In this document: piece by piece, positions 14,901 through 26,334 of the stretch | How the letters are laid out: each line of letters begins with the position of its first letter | Position numbering within the stretch: the first letter of the stretch is position 1 | Assembly (NCBI RefSeq): GCF_004210375.1 | Contig: NC_134825.1 | Location: 8,432,001 to 8,496,000 of the forward strand | Reading direction: 5' to 3' | Source: Tachypleus tridentatus | Lineage: Eukaryota > Arthropoda > Merostomata > Xiphosura > Limulidae | DNA length: 64,000 nucleotides | The notes under the pieces: model-generated | Told to the model about the DNA's origin: nothing | What the model saw: only the letters and a program-made list of their open reading frames with translations | Database searches by the model: none | Position numbers and translations under genes: made by a program

Positions 14901-17900
14901 TTAATATGTGACTAGTAGAAAACTAGGGCTAAATACCAGGTTAAAATTAATATGTGACGAGTAGATCACTAGGACTAAATACTAGGTTAAAATTAATATG
15001 TGACGAGTAGATCACTAGGGCTAAATACTAGGTTAAAATTAATATGTGACGAGTAAATCACTAGGGCTGAATACTAGGTTAAAATTAATATGTGACGAGT
15101 AGGTCACTAGAGCTAAATACTAGGTTAAAATTAATATGTGACGAGTAGGTCACTAGGGCTAAATACTAGGTTAAAATTAATATGTGTCGAGTAGGTCACT
15201 AGGGCTAAATACTAGGTTAAAATTAATATGTGACGAGTAGATCACTAGGGCTAAATACTAGGTTAAAATTAATATGTGACGAGTAGATCACTAGGGCTAA
15301 ATACTAGGTTAAAATTAATATGTGACGAGTAGATCACTAGGGCTAAATACTAGGTTAAAATTAATATGTGACGAGTAGATCACTTGGGCTAAATACTAGG
15401 TTAAAATTAATATGTGACGAGTAGATCACTAGGGCTAAATACTAGGTTAAAATTAATATGTGACTAGTAGAAAATACTAGGGCTAAATACCAGGTTAAAA
15501 TTAATATGTGACGAGTAGATCACTAGGGCTAAATACCAGGTTAAAATTAATATGTGACGAGTAGATCACTAGGACTAAATACTAGGTTAAAATTAATATG
15601 TGACGAGTAGATCACTAGGGCTAAATACTAGGTTAAAATTAATATGTGACGAGTAGATCACTATGGCTAAATACTAGTTTAAAATTAATATGTGACTAGT
15701 AGAAAATACTAGGGCTAAATACCAGGTTAAAATTAATATGTGACGAGTAGATCACTAGGGCTAAATACTAGGTTAAAATTAATATGTGACGAGTAGATCA
15801 CTAGGGTAAATACTAGGTTAAAATTAATATGTGACGAGTAGATCACTATGGCTAAATACTAGTTTAAAATTAATATGTGACTAGTAGAAAATACTAGGGC
15901 TAAATACCAGGTTAAAATTAATATGTGACGAGTAGATCACTAGGGCTAAATACTAGGTTAAAATTAATATGTGACGAGTAGATCACTAGGACTAAATACT
16001 AGGTTAAAATTAATATGTGACGAGTAGATCACTAGGGCTAAATACTAGGTTAAAATTAATATGTGACGAGTAGATCACTAGGGCTAAATACTAGGTTAAA
16101 AGTAATATGTGACGAGTAGATCACTATGGCTAAATACTAGTTTAAAATTAATATGTGACTAGTAGAAAATACTAGGGCTAAATACCAGGTTAAAATTAAT
16201 ATGTGACGAATAGATCACTAGGACTAAATACTAGGTTAAAATTAATATGTGACGAGTAGATCACTATGGCTAAATACTAGTTTAAAATTAATATGTGACT
16301 AGTAGAAAATACTAGGGCTAAATACCAGGTTAAAATTAATATGTGACGAGTAGATCACTAGGACTAAATACTAGGTTAAAATTAATATGTGACGAGTAGA
16401 TCACTAGGGCTAAATACTAGGTTAAAATTAATATGTGACGAGTAAATCACTAGGGCTGAATACTAGGTTAAAATTAATATGTGACGAGTAGATCACTAGA
16501 GCTAAATACTAGGTTAAAATTAATATGTGACGAGTAGATCACTAGGGCTAAATACTAGGTTAAAATTAATATGTGACGAGTAGGTCACTAGGGCTAAATA
16601 CTAGATTAAAATTAATATGTGACGAGTAGATCACTAGGGCTAAATACTAGGTTAAAATTAATATGTGACGAGTAGATCACTAGGGCTAAATACTAGGTTA
16701 AAATTAATATGTGACGAGTAGATCACTAGGGCTAAATACTAGGTTAAAATTAATATGTGACGAGTAGATCACTTGGGCTAAATACTAGGTTAAAATTAAT
16801 ATGTGACGAGTAGATCACTAGGGCTAAATACTAGTTTAAAATTAATATGTGACTAGTAGAAAATACTAGGGCTAAATACCAGGTTAAAATTAATATGTGA
16901 CGAGTAGATCACTAGGGCTAAATACCAGGTTAAAATTAATATGTGACGAGTAGATCACTAGGACTAAATACTAGGTTAAAATTAATATGTGACGAGTAGA
17001 TCACTAGGGCTAAATACTAGGTTAAAATTAATATGTGACGAGTAGATCACTATGGCTAAATACTAGTTTAAAATTAATATGTGACTAGTAGAAAATACTA
17101 GGGCTAAATACCAGGTTAAAATTAATATGTGACGAGTAGATCACTAGGGCTAAATACTAGGTTAAAATTAATATGTGACGAGTAGATCACTAGGGCTAAA
17201 TACTAGGTTAAAATTAATATGTGACGAGTAGATCACTATGGCTAAATACTAGTTTAAAATTAATATGTGACTAGTAGAAAATACTAGGGCTAAATACCAG
17301 GTTAAAATTAATGTGACGAGTAGATCACTAGGGCTACTAAATACTAGGTTAAAATGAATATGTGACGAGTAGATCACTAGGGCTAAATACTAGGTTAAAA
17401 TTAATATGTGACGAGTAGATCACTATGGCTAAATACTAGTTTAAAATTAATATGTGACTAGTAGAAAATACTAGGGCTAAATACCAGGTTAAAATTAATA
17501 TGTGACGAGTAGATCACTAGGGCTAAATACTAGGTTAAAATTAATATATGACGAGTAGATCACTAGGGCTAAATACTAGGTTAAAATTAATATGTGACGA
17601 GTAGATCACTATGGCTAAATACTAGTTTAAAATTAATATGTGACTAGTAGAAAATACTAGGGCTAAATACCAGGTTAAAATTAATGTGACGAGTAGATCA
17701 CTAGGACTAAATACTAGGTTAAAATTAATATGTGACGAGTAGATCACTAGGGCTAAATACTAGGTTAAAATTAATATGTGACGAGTAGATCACTATGGCT
17801 AAATACTAGTTTAAAATTAATATGTGACTAGTAGAAAATACTAGGGCTAAATACCAGGTTAAAATTAATATGTGACGAGTAGATCACAAGGACTAAATAC

Positions 17901-18095
17901 TAGGTTAAAATTAATATGTGACGAGTAGATCACTAGGGCTAAATACTAGGTTAAAATTAATATGTGACGAGTATATCACTATGGATAAATACTAGTTTAA
18001 AATTAATATGTGACTAGTAGAAAATACTAGGGCTAAATACCAGGTTAAAATTAATATGTGACGAGTAGATGACTAGGGCTAAATACTAGTTTAAA
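8947..18095. repeat. Large 46-bp satellite/minisatellite array with higher-order structure
   Basis: About 9.1 kb and close to 200 copies of a unit whose consensus includes AAAATTAATATGTGACGAGT, then AGATCACTAGGGCTAAATAC and TAGGTT. A shortened variant reads GACTAGTAGAAAATACTAGG and leads into CTAAATACCAGG. Variants recur in fixed order as 3- to 4-unit blocks. Diagnostic variants recur at larger distances: AAAATGTGACGAG at 10868, 12351 and 14065; GAGAAGATCACTA at 10693, 12178 and 13890; CACTTGGGCT at 15381 and 16771; GGGCTGAATAC at about 15064 and 16453. This implies macro-repeats of about 1.4 to 1.7 kb. Stops occur in every frame, so it is non-coding. Confidence 0.97.
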
Positions 18096-18249
18096 GGTGG
18101 AACCTTTTGGAATGGATGGTTTACATATATGTGGAATAGGGTTTGACATGTTTTAAAAGGTTTTTAACTCATCTCTAAGGAAAGTTTTAAACTAGGACTA
18201 TATAGTGGTGGGAACAAAATAAACTAAATGAAACAAAGCTAAGATTCAG
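18096..18249. other. Junction between satellite and LINE relic
   Basis: Sequence right of the last 46-bp unit. No gene; possibly part of the same LINE. Confidence 0.4.
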
Positions 18250-19060
18250 AGGAACGTTTGGAGAATCAGTGTAAAAGTAGTTATAAGAATATGCTTAATG
18301 TTACTGTTGTGAAGTTAGAAGTATAAGAAATAAATAGATGACTTTGGAATAGAAATGTTTTATATATATTTGGAGTAACTGAAACGTGGTTAAGTGTAGG
18401 TGATTTTGATGACAGAAATTTCTTTGAGATACACAGTTATAGGTTGTTTAATTGGAACAGAATGGAAAGATAGGCTGTATATGTAAAGTGTGAGTTACAT
18501 CCTGCTAAAGTTGAGGATATTAAGGGTAATAGCAAGAAGACTGAATTCATTTGGGTTTCTGTTAGTGTACATCAAGGGAAAAAACTCTCAATAGGAATTT
18601 GTTACAGACCAGCAGATGAACCACCAGATAACTTATGAAATTAATGAGAAACTTTACAATGGTATTAAGATTTCAGTTGTTAATGAAATCATAATTATGA
18701 ATGATTTTAATTTCAGACATTGATTGGGAAATAGAGTTAAACTATGAGGGAGAAAGGTATTTGTAAACTGTTCAAGATGGATTTTTTCACCAATTGGTCA
18801 AGGAACCTACTAGAAATAACTCAATTTTAGATTTATTGTTAACTTCAAATATAGGAATGGTTGAAAGGGTTCGTTTTTTTTTTAGCTAAGTACAAAGCTA
18901 CACAATGGGTCAGCTGTGCTCTGTCCACCACGGTATCGAAACCCAGTTTCTAGCGTTGTATGCCATTGGAGAGCAGGTTGAAATGGTGGAAATTGGAGAA
19001 CACCTAGGTTCAAGTGATTATTGATATGTTAAGGTTGATGTTTTGCTGCATGTGGAAATT
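18250..19060 (+). mobile_element. CR1/L2-like LINE relic (endonuclease region)
   Basis: In shifting forward frames the DNA reads TETWLS, then IGICYRPADEPP, then FFHQLVKEPTRN, NSILDLLLTSN and, after a SINE insertion, EHLGSSD. This order matches the C-terminal half of the CR1-type apurinic endonuclease followed by the pre-RT linker (EPTR, LLDLLLTN, LGxSDH). Stops and small indels abound, and I see no reverse transcriptase domain downstream. It lies between the 46-bp satellite and the Arg-rich exon. Confidence 0.7.
18888..18968 (-). mobile_element. SINE family 2 fragment inserted in the LINE relic
   Basis: It carries the reverse-strand signature CAAAGCTACACAATGGGTCA, CTGTGCTCTGTCCACCACGG and TATCGAAACCCAGTTTCTAG. 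In the opposite orientation GGTTTCGATACC resembles a tRNA B box. Both the LNE-like text before it (LLLTSN) and after it (LGSSD) belong to the same CR1 coding region, so it inserted into the LINE. Confidence 0.7.
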
Positions 19061-19461
19061 AGGAATTTTGTTTAAAATTTTGGAAAAGCAAATTCTGAAA
19101 GGATGCAACAAGAATTATCTGTTGTGAATTGCTGAGTCTGAGTGTTATTAGAAGATTGATAGATATGTGAATGATAAGAACTGGCTTTTTATTATTTAAT
19201 CACTTTAGTTTGACTTATAGGACAGGATTGACCCTTGTTGTCCCTAAACGTTATGTTATCAAACTGACACTCTTAAGTCCAGCGTCATCAAATGTTTCTC
19301 CTCGTTAAAAATATTTTTATTTATTGTGGCCAATTATAAGCAGTTATATACAACTTATGCAATGATAACATTTACAAGTTAAAAAACATTACATTTTCTT
19401 TCAGTATTTAAAAATCTTTGTTCCGTTTATTTTGTTCTAAGTGTTTGTATTCTTATCCTAG
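19061..19461. other. Intron or upstream sequence before the Arg-rich exon
   Basis: AT-rich, no reading frame of note. A pyrimidine-rich tract and ATCCTAG immediately precede the exon at 19462. Confidence 0.5.
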
Positions 19462-19938
19462 GGAACCGACTAAATCGTTTGACGTTTCGCCGGCAAGGCG
19501 CTCGAGGACGTATTACGATTTCAACTGCGAGGAAAGGTCACACCCGCAGCAGGATTCCAAGCCGACGTAGAGGAAAAGGAACTGCCAGTTTCTTTGCTCG
19601 TGCACGGGATCATTTCGGTAGCAACAACTCACGATTAGAAGTTCAAAATGACCAACCAGCCTACGATAGGCCGAGCAGAACTTCAACCTCTGTACCTCAC
19701 GTTTTCCCTTATAGAGAACGTACGTCAGAAAGATATACCATCAGACTTCCTCTAACAAGTCCATCGTCTTATCAGTCACACACCAGAGGAAAACACCGTA
19801 GAGGCAGTGTGGTAAATATTTCAACTCTACCAAGGACTTATCGGAACCGATACACCATTCAATCTCGTCCACAGAATTTGTTACAAGTGCAGATAAAGGA
19901 AGCCAGGAACGTCAACCCACAGAGTTTCTACTACAGAA
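19462..19938 (+). CDS. Arg-rich, Cys-free internal exon of the sushi/HYR gene
   Basis: This exon has 159 codons open from acceptor to donor: TATCCTAG at its left edge and AGAA|GTAAGA at its right. Both boundaries are phase 1, matching the next exon at 27078. About 30 of 159 residues are Arg (near 19 percent), with few acidic residues and no cysteine. Basic clusters include FRRQGARGR, RIPSRRRGKG and TRGKHRRG. The rest is Ser/Thr/Pro/Tyr-rich with no recognisable domain. I read it as a disordered basic linker or N-proximal region of the same protein. The RxxR-like clusters could be proprotein convertase sites or bind polyanions such as heparin, but this is inference. No start codon or signal peptide is present, so earlier exons must exist upstream. 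The alternative is an unrelated gene whose frame happens to be compatible. The in-frame TGA just after 19938 would end the protein only if the donor were not used. Confidence 0.65.
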
Positions 19939-20420
19939 GTAAGAACTGAATATCAGCAGCAAAGCGATGGTCGCCCGATCTGGTTTAACTCAACAGTCAG
20001 TCTGTATATACCACACTTATCATTAGCTTTTCAATATCATAAAGTAATTTGAAATGATTGCTAAGGTTTGAAAATGAACGCAGACTTTGTATGAAGGGAC
20101 ATCTGTTAACACTAAAACAGGCATGAATGAAACAAGATCACCTTTTAACTCACATGAACCCGCTATCCATCTATCAGTTTGTGCGTGGCAGCCTTGATCG
20201 TCTTATTTACCAACTGTTTCTTTACTCTAAACGGAGCAGGTTAAATTATCGGGTTATCTCTGAGTTTTCTTATCAGTATCTTTGCTCTTGTGTTACACAG
20301 TACAATATTGTATTTCCATATCAGACTACTGTAGTTATTTGGATATTATTTACATTCCAATATATCTACTTATTCTGTTTTATTTAGTTAACTTCCAACA
20401 ATTCTGCTTATTCTCATATC

Positions 20421-20690
20421 TATCTGTATTTTATTTATCTGTCCTCCTGTACGTCTCCTTACTCCTATATCTATCTGTAATTTATTTATCTATCCTCCTA
20501 TACGTCTCCTTACTCCTATATCTATCTGTATTTTATTTATCTGTTCTCCTGTACGTCTCCTTACTCCTATATCTATCTGTAATTTATTTATCTATCCTCC
20601 TATACGTCTCCTTACTCCTATATCTATCTGTATTTTATTTATCTGTCCTCCTGCGCGCCTCCTTACTCCTATATCTATCTCTGTTTGAAC
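20421..20690. repeat. 51-bp minisatellite with A/B alternation
   Basis: Five copies of TATCTGTATTTTATTTATCT plus GTCCTCCTGTACGTCTCCTT and a short remainder. Alternate units read TCTGTATT/CTGTCCTCCTG and TCTGTAAT/CTATCCTCCTA, so the evolving unit is a 102-bp dimer. 51 is a multiple of 3, which keeps a Leu/Ser/Tyr-rich frame open for 148 codons; I do not consider it a gene. The intron from 19939 to 20420 shows nothing else. Confidence 0.9.
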
Positions 20691-21640
20691 TGCTTAACTT
20701 GTCATGCATATCCTTAATTTCTTTGTAGTCTGACAAGAGAGGTAAAATCCTGGGTTCTATTTTTGTAATGGATACGATAGATAGTACCGTGTGGCTTTGC
20801 TCTGGAAACAAACTTATTTTCATCAATATTTTATCTATCTTTCTGTATATCTCTATATTTTTTACATCTGTCTACAGCTTTTATTTATATTTACTTGTTT
20901 ATCTATCAAAATAGCTGCTATCTGTGAATCTGCTTAACATACTTATGATTATCTTTATCTGATTATCTGTATGTTATTCTGTATATAGATTCGTCTTTTT
21001 ATTCATGCGTCTCTCTGTTCGGTTTCGTTTCAATCTCGCTTGATCTGCTGGGCCATCTGTTAGCTGTATATTCATCTTCGTAGCGTTGCGAGAAACCTAA
21101 CATCACACATTTTAAATAAATCATTAGGAACTCTGACATTATCTACAGAAAAAAACAAAGTTATGCATGAAGAGCAGAACTCTTTATAACGTAAAGGACA
21201 CCGATGTTTATAAACGAATTACATAATTTGAGAATTGAATACGCCCCAAGATTCTTAGTAGGTTAAACTTTGTTTTGTTCAAACAATAATTTATGTGAAG
21301 CTATATGTTTCTTCCAACATTAAATATCTAATCTATCTGTTCTTATCTTTCTTCATCAATGCCAGTTTTCTTGGGTTACTTCAAGAAAGCTTGGAAACAT
21401 ATCAGAGATGTTAGTGTAAATCTATCCATCTAAAAAGCAGATAATTAATTCATCTGGAAAATGCGGACTATTAGTTTACGAGGTTTAGCTTTACATTTCT
21501 TTATGAAGGACTTGTACACCTAAAAACTAAAGTAGATCGACTTACTTGGAAACCTAATCGATTAAACATTGCTTTATTTAATAAATTAAATGGAATTTGT
21601 GTTAGTGGTATCTTTGAAGTCAAATTATTTCTTGTGCACT
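20691..21640. other. Intron sequence, no gene recognised
   Basis: TATC/ATCT-rich degraded repeat to about 21010 (continuing the theme of the preceding minisatellite), then AT-rich single-copy DNA. No domain-bearing exon was seen. Confidence 0.45.
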
Positions 21641-21649
21641 ATTTCTTAT

Positions 21650-22165
21650 GATTATACCATCTACGTAAATCATTATGGTATGCTTATACAGTCCATGTGC
21701 ACCATTCTGGTGTGGTTATACAATCCACGTGCACCATTCTGGTATGCTTATACAGTCCATGTGCACCATTATGGTAAGGTTATACAATCCACGTGCTTCA
21801 TTCTGGTATGGTATTTCAGACTATTTAACACTTTAGTAAAGCCTATGGTTTCCCATCCTTATACAGTCCATGTGCATCATTCTGGTGTGGTTATACAATC
21901 CACGTGCACCATTCTGGTATGGTATTTCAGACTATTTAACACTGTAGTAAAGCCTATGGTTTCCCATCCTTATACAGTCCATGTGCACCATTCTGGTGTG
22001 GTATTTCAAACTATTTAACACTGTAGTAAAGCCTACGGTTTCCCATCCTTATACAGTCCATGTGCACCATTCTGGTGTGGTTATACAATCCACGTGCACT
22101 ATTCTGGTATGGTATTTCAGACTATTTAACACTGTAGTAAAGCCTACGGTTTCCCATCCTTCTAA
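21650..22165. repeat. Composite minisatellite (111/79-bp blocks)
   Basis: Blocks made of TATACAGTCCATGTGCACCA, TTCTGGTATGGTATTTCAGA and CACTGTAGTAAAGCCTAYGG. GTTTCCCATCC lies at 21848, 21959, 22038 and 22149, giving spacings of 111, 79 and 111. The frames of 142 and 63 codons across it are repeat-derived. Confidence 0.9.
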
Positions 22166-22194
22166 GGCTTAAATGCTTTTTAGAAATCAAAACT

Positions 22195-22560
22195 TTTTGG
22201 TAAGTCTTCTCATTTATAAAGCCTGAAAAACCTGTTTTTAATTATTTAAAGTTGTCTCTTCTGAAGTTTCGCATTCTTACAAACCTGAGAAACTTGGCTC
22301 CTATAAGTCAAAACTGTAACTTCTGAAGTTTTTCTTGCTTGTAAACCTGAGAAACCTCATTCCTATAAGTCGAAACTGTCAGTTTGGATGTTTTCCTTAT
22401 TACAAGACTAATGAACCTGTTTAGTATATTTTAAAACTGTCAAGCCTAAATGTTTCTATTATTATAAATCCGAGAAACCTGTTTCTTATAAATTAAAGCA
22501 GGTAAGGCTGAAGTTTCCATTTCTATAAGCCTCTGAAACCCCTCTTTCCTAGAATTTGAA
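22195..22560. repeat. Diverged ~60-bp tandem repeat
   Basis: About six imperfect copies around TGAAGTTTC, then TTATAAACCTGAGAAACCTG and TTCCTATAAGTC. Much older than the neighbouring arrays judging by divergence. Confidence 0.65.
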
Positions 22561-22609
22561 ACTGACCATATTGAGAGATCTTAAATTCATTATTAAAATG
22601 TAAGCTCTT

Positions 22610-22725
22610 TGTTACCTCTTTCTTTGTGAACCTGACGATGACCGAAGAAGGTCGAAACGTTGTTCGCTCTTCTATGTAAAATATTTTCTTAACCCAAACG
22701 AGCCGTTTTTGCATATAAAAATGTA
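22610..22725. mobile_element. Interspersed repeat fragment (possible Penelope-like end)
   Basis: Contains GACGATGACCGAAGAAGGTC followed by GAAACGTTGTTCGCTCTTCT and CGAGCCGTTTTTGCATATAA. I recall this hairpin block (GACC...GGTC, then GAAACG) as a widely dispersed invertebrate repeat. The assignment to a Penelope-like terminal region is a guess. Confidence 0.35.
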
Positions 22726-22752
22726 AGTTGTTTTATTAGCACAAGTCTAAAC

Positions 22753-22850
22753 GATGGTCAATCTGCGATCCGTACGCCGCGAGGTATTAAATCCTGGATT
22801 TTAGCGTTGTAAGTTCACATATTTGCCACTGAGCAACCGGGTGACTACAT
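22753..22850 (-). mobile_element. SINE family 2, degraded
   Basis: GGTATTAAATCCTGGATTTT, AGCGTTGTAAGTTCACATAT and GCCACTGAGCAACCGGGTGA match the reverse-strand head of the family (compare 38322-38445). Its tail half is poorly preserved. Confidence 0.5.
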
Positions 22851-23039
22851 TGTAAGTTATACTTAAAGTAATCTTAAGTATCGAAGAATTCCGTAGTCTC
22901 TGAATAGTTCTTGGACAAACGTCAGGTTCACACCAAAAATAGAATAATTATATTCACTTTGATGACAGTACATCTAGATTCACACTGAAGATGGTATAGT
23001 TATTATATTATCTTCACAATAGACTATAGCATTTTTAGG

Positions 23040-23470
23040 TTGAGAGTGTTGTAGTAACCTTAGATTTAGAACGATGTCACTAACCTTAGATTTAGAACGA
23101 TTTCAGTAACCTTAGATTTAGAATGACGTCAGTAACCTTAGGCTTAGAACGATGTCAATAGCCTTAGATTTAGAACGATGTCACTAACCTTAGATTTAGA
23201 ATGACGTCAGTAACCTTAGGCTTAGAACGATGTCACTAACCTTAGATTTAGAACGATTTCACTAACCTTAGAGAATGACGTCAGTAACCTTAGAAGAACG
23301 ATGTCAATAGCCTGAGATTGTCACTAACCTTAGATTTAGAATGACGTCAGTAACCTTAGGCTTAGAACGATGTCAACAGCCTTAGATTTAGAACGATGTT
23401 AGTAACCTTAGATTTAGAGTGACCGCATTATTCTTATATTCAGAATGATGAAAGTATCCTTACATTCGGA
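23040..23470. repeat. ~28-bp minisatellite
   Basis: Copies of AACCTTAGATTTAGAACGAT followed by GTCACT or GTCAGT, alternating with GAATGACGTCAGT and GGCTTAGAACG variants. Several units contain TGACGTCA-like palindromes. Sequence 23471-24087 after it is single-copy with no recognised gene. Confidence 0.88.
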
Positions 23471-24087
23471 ATAAAGATGAAGATTTTTATGTAGTACTCT
23501 CAGATTCAGAATGGAGCTAGGATGTTTAGTTTCGGAGTTATTAGTTTCTGTATATTCATTTAGCTCTTGTATAAACTCTTTCTTCATATTTGGTACAGGC
23601 CAAATACCAGGGAATTATACGTCTGGTTTACAGCGAATTCTCGACCAATTGCAGTTTAATTCTGCTTCTTCGAATATATTTACAGCTAAAGAAATGTTTT
23701 ACAATTATTTTCAGATAAGGATTTCTATATCCAGATGTGCATCCAAAGGACATTACATTTGAAAATATAAAGCATTTGTTGTTCTTTGTTGGTTTAGCGT
23801 TCGAAATAGGAATGTCCTCTGGAAGTACATTCCACGTTAGCATGAAACAAGGTTAATATTTGTAAAATGAAAATTATGGTTACGAAAAATCTTGGAAACA
23901 CCAGTGCAATGATCTGAACATGATCTGAGAAACATAAAACTCAGGAGATCAGAGTCTCGACTTTAAATCAACAGCTAACTTTATAAGAAAGATGGTTGAA
24001 GAAGGAAAAAATCACAGGAGAGTCTTGATCACATATTAAATTACTCGATACATTTTAAATTTATTTTTCGCCTTCAATCTCCTTAAA

Positions 24088-24336
24088 CGTGGTCACGTGG
24101 TTAAAGCACTCAACTCGTAATCTGAGGGTCGCGAGTTCGAAACCCCGTTCAACTAAACATACTTGAGGGAAGACAGCTAGTCATCACCACCCACCGCCAA
24201 TTCTTGGGCTACGCTTTTACCAACGAATAGTAGGATTTACCGTTACATTACAACGCCCCAATCGCTAAAATGGCAAACATGTATAGCGCAGATAGCCCTC
24301 GTATAGCTCCGCGCGAAATTCAAAAACAAACAAACA
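24088..24336 (+). mobile_element. SINE family 1 with an internally inverted middle block
   Basis: The tRNA-like head (GGTTAAAGCACTCAACTCGT, GGGTCGCGAGTTCGAAACCC) and the tail (AGCGCAGATAGCCCTCGTAT, GCGCGAAATTCAAAAACAAA) are both in plus orientation. The middle, 24165-24282, reads GAGGGAAGACAGCTAGTCAT through GCAAACATGT, which is the reverse-strand order seen in the copies at 43616 and 59113. The element therefore carries an inversion of about 118 bp between intact ends. Confidence 0.8.
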
Positions 24337-24839
24337 TCCTTAAACATTGATTTGATCCAGTATTTAATGGATAGTCTGTGAAAAGCTTTTCAGAATATGA
24401 GGTTTTAATTAACCTTGATTCTGCGTAAGAGCATATTTCCATGGAAATTTCGCTGTCTGTGAAAAGTATTTAATTTCGTTCATTCTTCTCATGAAGTGTG
24501 GTCAACCCTATATTCCTTCTGGACCATGATTATCGTTAACAGTTGCTTTATGGTTTCTTTAAATTATTTTGCTTTAAGTGGTAATTAATTAGAGAAGCAG
24601 TGTTTTGTGTTGTTGTCTTTTGTTTGCTTGTAACTATATCCATTTAGGGGAAGTATCTTTTATCTATGTTCGGAACTGTATTAATTTGTTGAAGATAAAT
24701 TGTGATTGTGTGTGTGTATTAACTGAATGGAACCTCTTCTTGGCTACTGAAAGAAGGAATTCCAACTTTAGCCTTTCATTATGAACTGTTTACGATGCAC
24801 GTTTATAGAGTATGTTAACTTTTCAAACTTGAAGATTGA

Positions 24840-25030
24840 TTGAGACCTCATTTTAAAGCTGGGGAGCACGTTAACTACTCATTTTATAGATTCTATATGA
24901 GAGCTGGGGAGCATGTTGCTCCCTCACCTTTTAGATTGACTAAATCCTTATTTGAGAGTTGGAGAGAATTTTGACTTCTCTCCTTGACTGAGATATTATT
25001 TGGGTGTTGGAAGTTTGTTGTCTTCTCACC
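24840..25030. repeat. Short diverged ~60-bp tandem repeat
   Basis: Three to four copies around GAGCTGGGGAGCATGTTGCT and a TTGA/TTTAGATTGA start, each separated by about 60 bp. Flanking intron (24337-24839 and 25031-26334) is AT-rich, with no recognisable exon. Confidence 0.6.
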
Positions 25031-26334
25031 TGATTTTGATTGGAACTGAACGTCACTTTGGGTTGTCCTATTTGAAACGTTTTCTAGCTTTACAACATTA
25101 TCATTATTTATTAATAGGTTACTTAAGGATGACGTCACTTAATTCTTATGGAGAAAGAAAAACTGAAACTTTACTATACAAACTTTGGGTTATAATTACC
25201 CACTCTCTTACTAGTGAGTTGAATCATTTCTTGTTCATTTGTTGGTCATTTTATAGAGCGTTATAAAAAAAAATAACTTCAACGTATCCTCAGGAAATTA
25301 ATTAATTATGTTGAAGCTATAATTAAAAAGACTTTTATTTATCCTGTACTCCTTTCACGTTAAAAGGGATTTTTTTTTGTGACAAGTTCCGCTATATTAA
25401 CACCTACAATCGTAATTCGAAAGGTTCGAAATCTAAATTGTGTAATTTATTATGTATATGTTCTCCAGATGCGGGTATTCTGTATTAATGAATTAACTTC
25501 CGCACGTGGTGTGAGATCAGTGGCTGATATCCACATTTTAATCTTTATGTGCCCTCCACGCTAATTTTCTAAATATCGTTTACCAACTTATTAATGCATC
25601 AAAATTTACGTTTAGGACTATTAGGCTTTGATAGATAGTTTCTAAGAAAAATAATGGGTTATTGTTTTTACTTTAGTCAAGAGTGGCAAATAATAATTCA
25701 GAATCAAAAGAGACTTTTGTAAAATGATTTATTTATTCTAGCTGAGAGAGGTACATGTAGTTTCTGGATTATACATTGGACATCATTGTACTTAAACGAT
25801 GTGATAAAGTAGTCTCTAAAGAGTTTTGTTCTACATTCAGTGTGAGGCGCTTAGCTCTGGCTCAATGTGTAGTACCAGTTGTAAATATTTTATTTGTTAA
25901 TAATAAAGAGTTCTTTCAAATTTCATGATGATTTTGATGTCTCAGTTCTTTGTTATTGTGTTATTATTGTTTTGTTTTTGAGGGGGTGATATTATTAAGA
26001 TCTCATCACCACCTATTTGTTTGTTTTGAACAAACAAAACAAGTTTTGTAAACTTTTGTAAATATCGTGTTGAAAACAATACATCTTTGTTTGTTCGTCT
26101 CTATATACAGCTTTTCTCACCATTTGTGTCATTACGCTTCTTGTATGAATACAATAAAATTTTAAAACCTGACAGTTTTTTGCTGTCGCTATGAATATTT
26201 CTTCCTCTTTTCTTAAACTTGTGATTAGTTTCGAAAGTTAGTGAACTTGTATTTTAATCTATTAGTTCAAAATAAATTGTGTTAGAATCAATTTTGAAAT
26301 ACTAACATTTAAATTTAACTATATTTCATTGTCC

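Noticed and set aside
8947..18095. CRISPR-like array
   Set aside because: Units are contiguous 46-mers without unique spacers, in eukaryotic DNA.
20282..20728. 148-codon Leu/Tyr-rich frame as a membrane protein
   Set aside because: It is the translation of the 51-bp repeat, whose length is a multiple of 3.
22628..22665. Hammerhead-ribozyme-like core (CTGACGA ... GAAAC)
   Set aside because: The GACC/GGTC and GAAC/GTTC stems are present, but there is an extra base before stem II, and no stem III or cleavage triplet.
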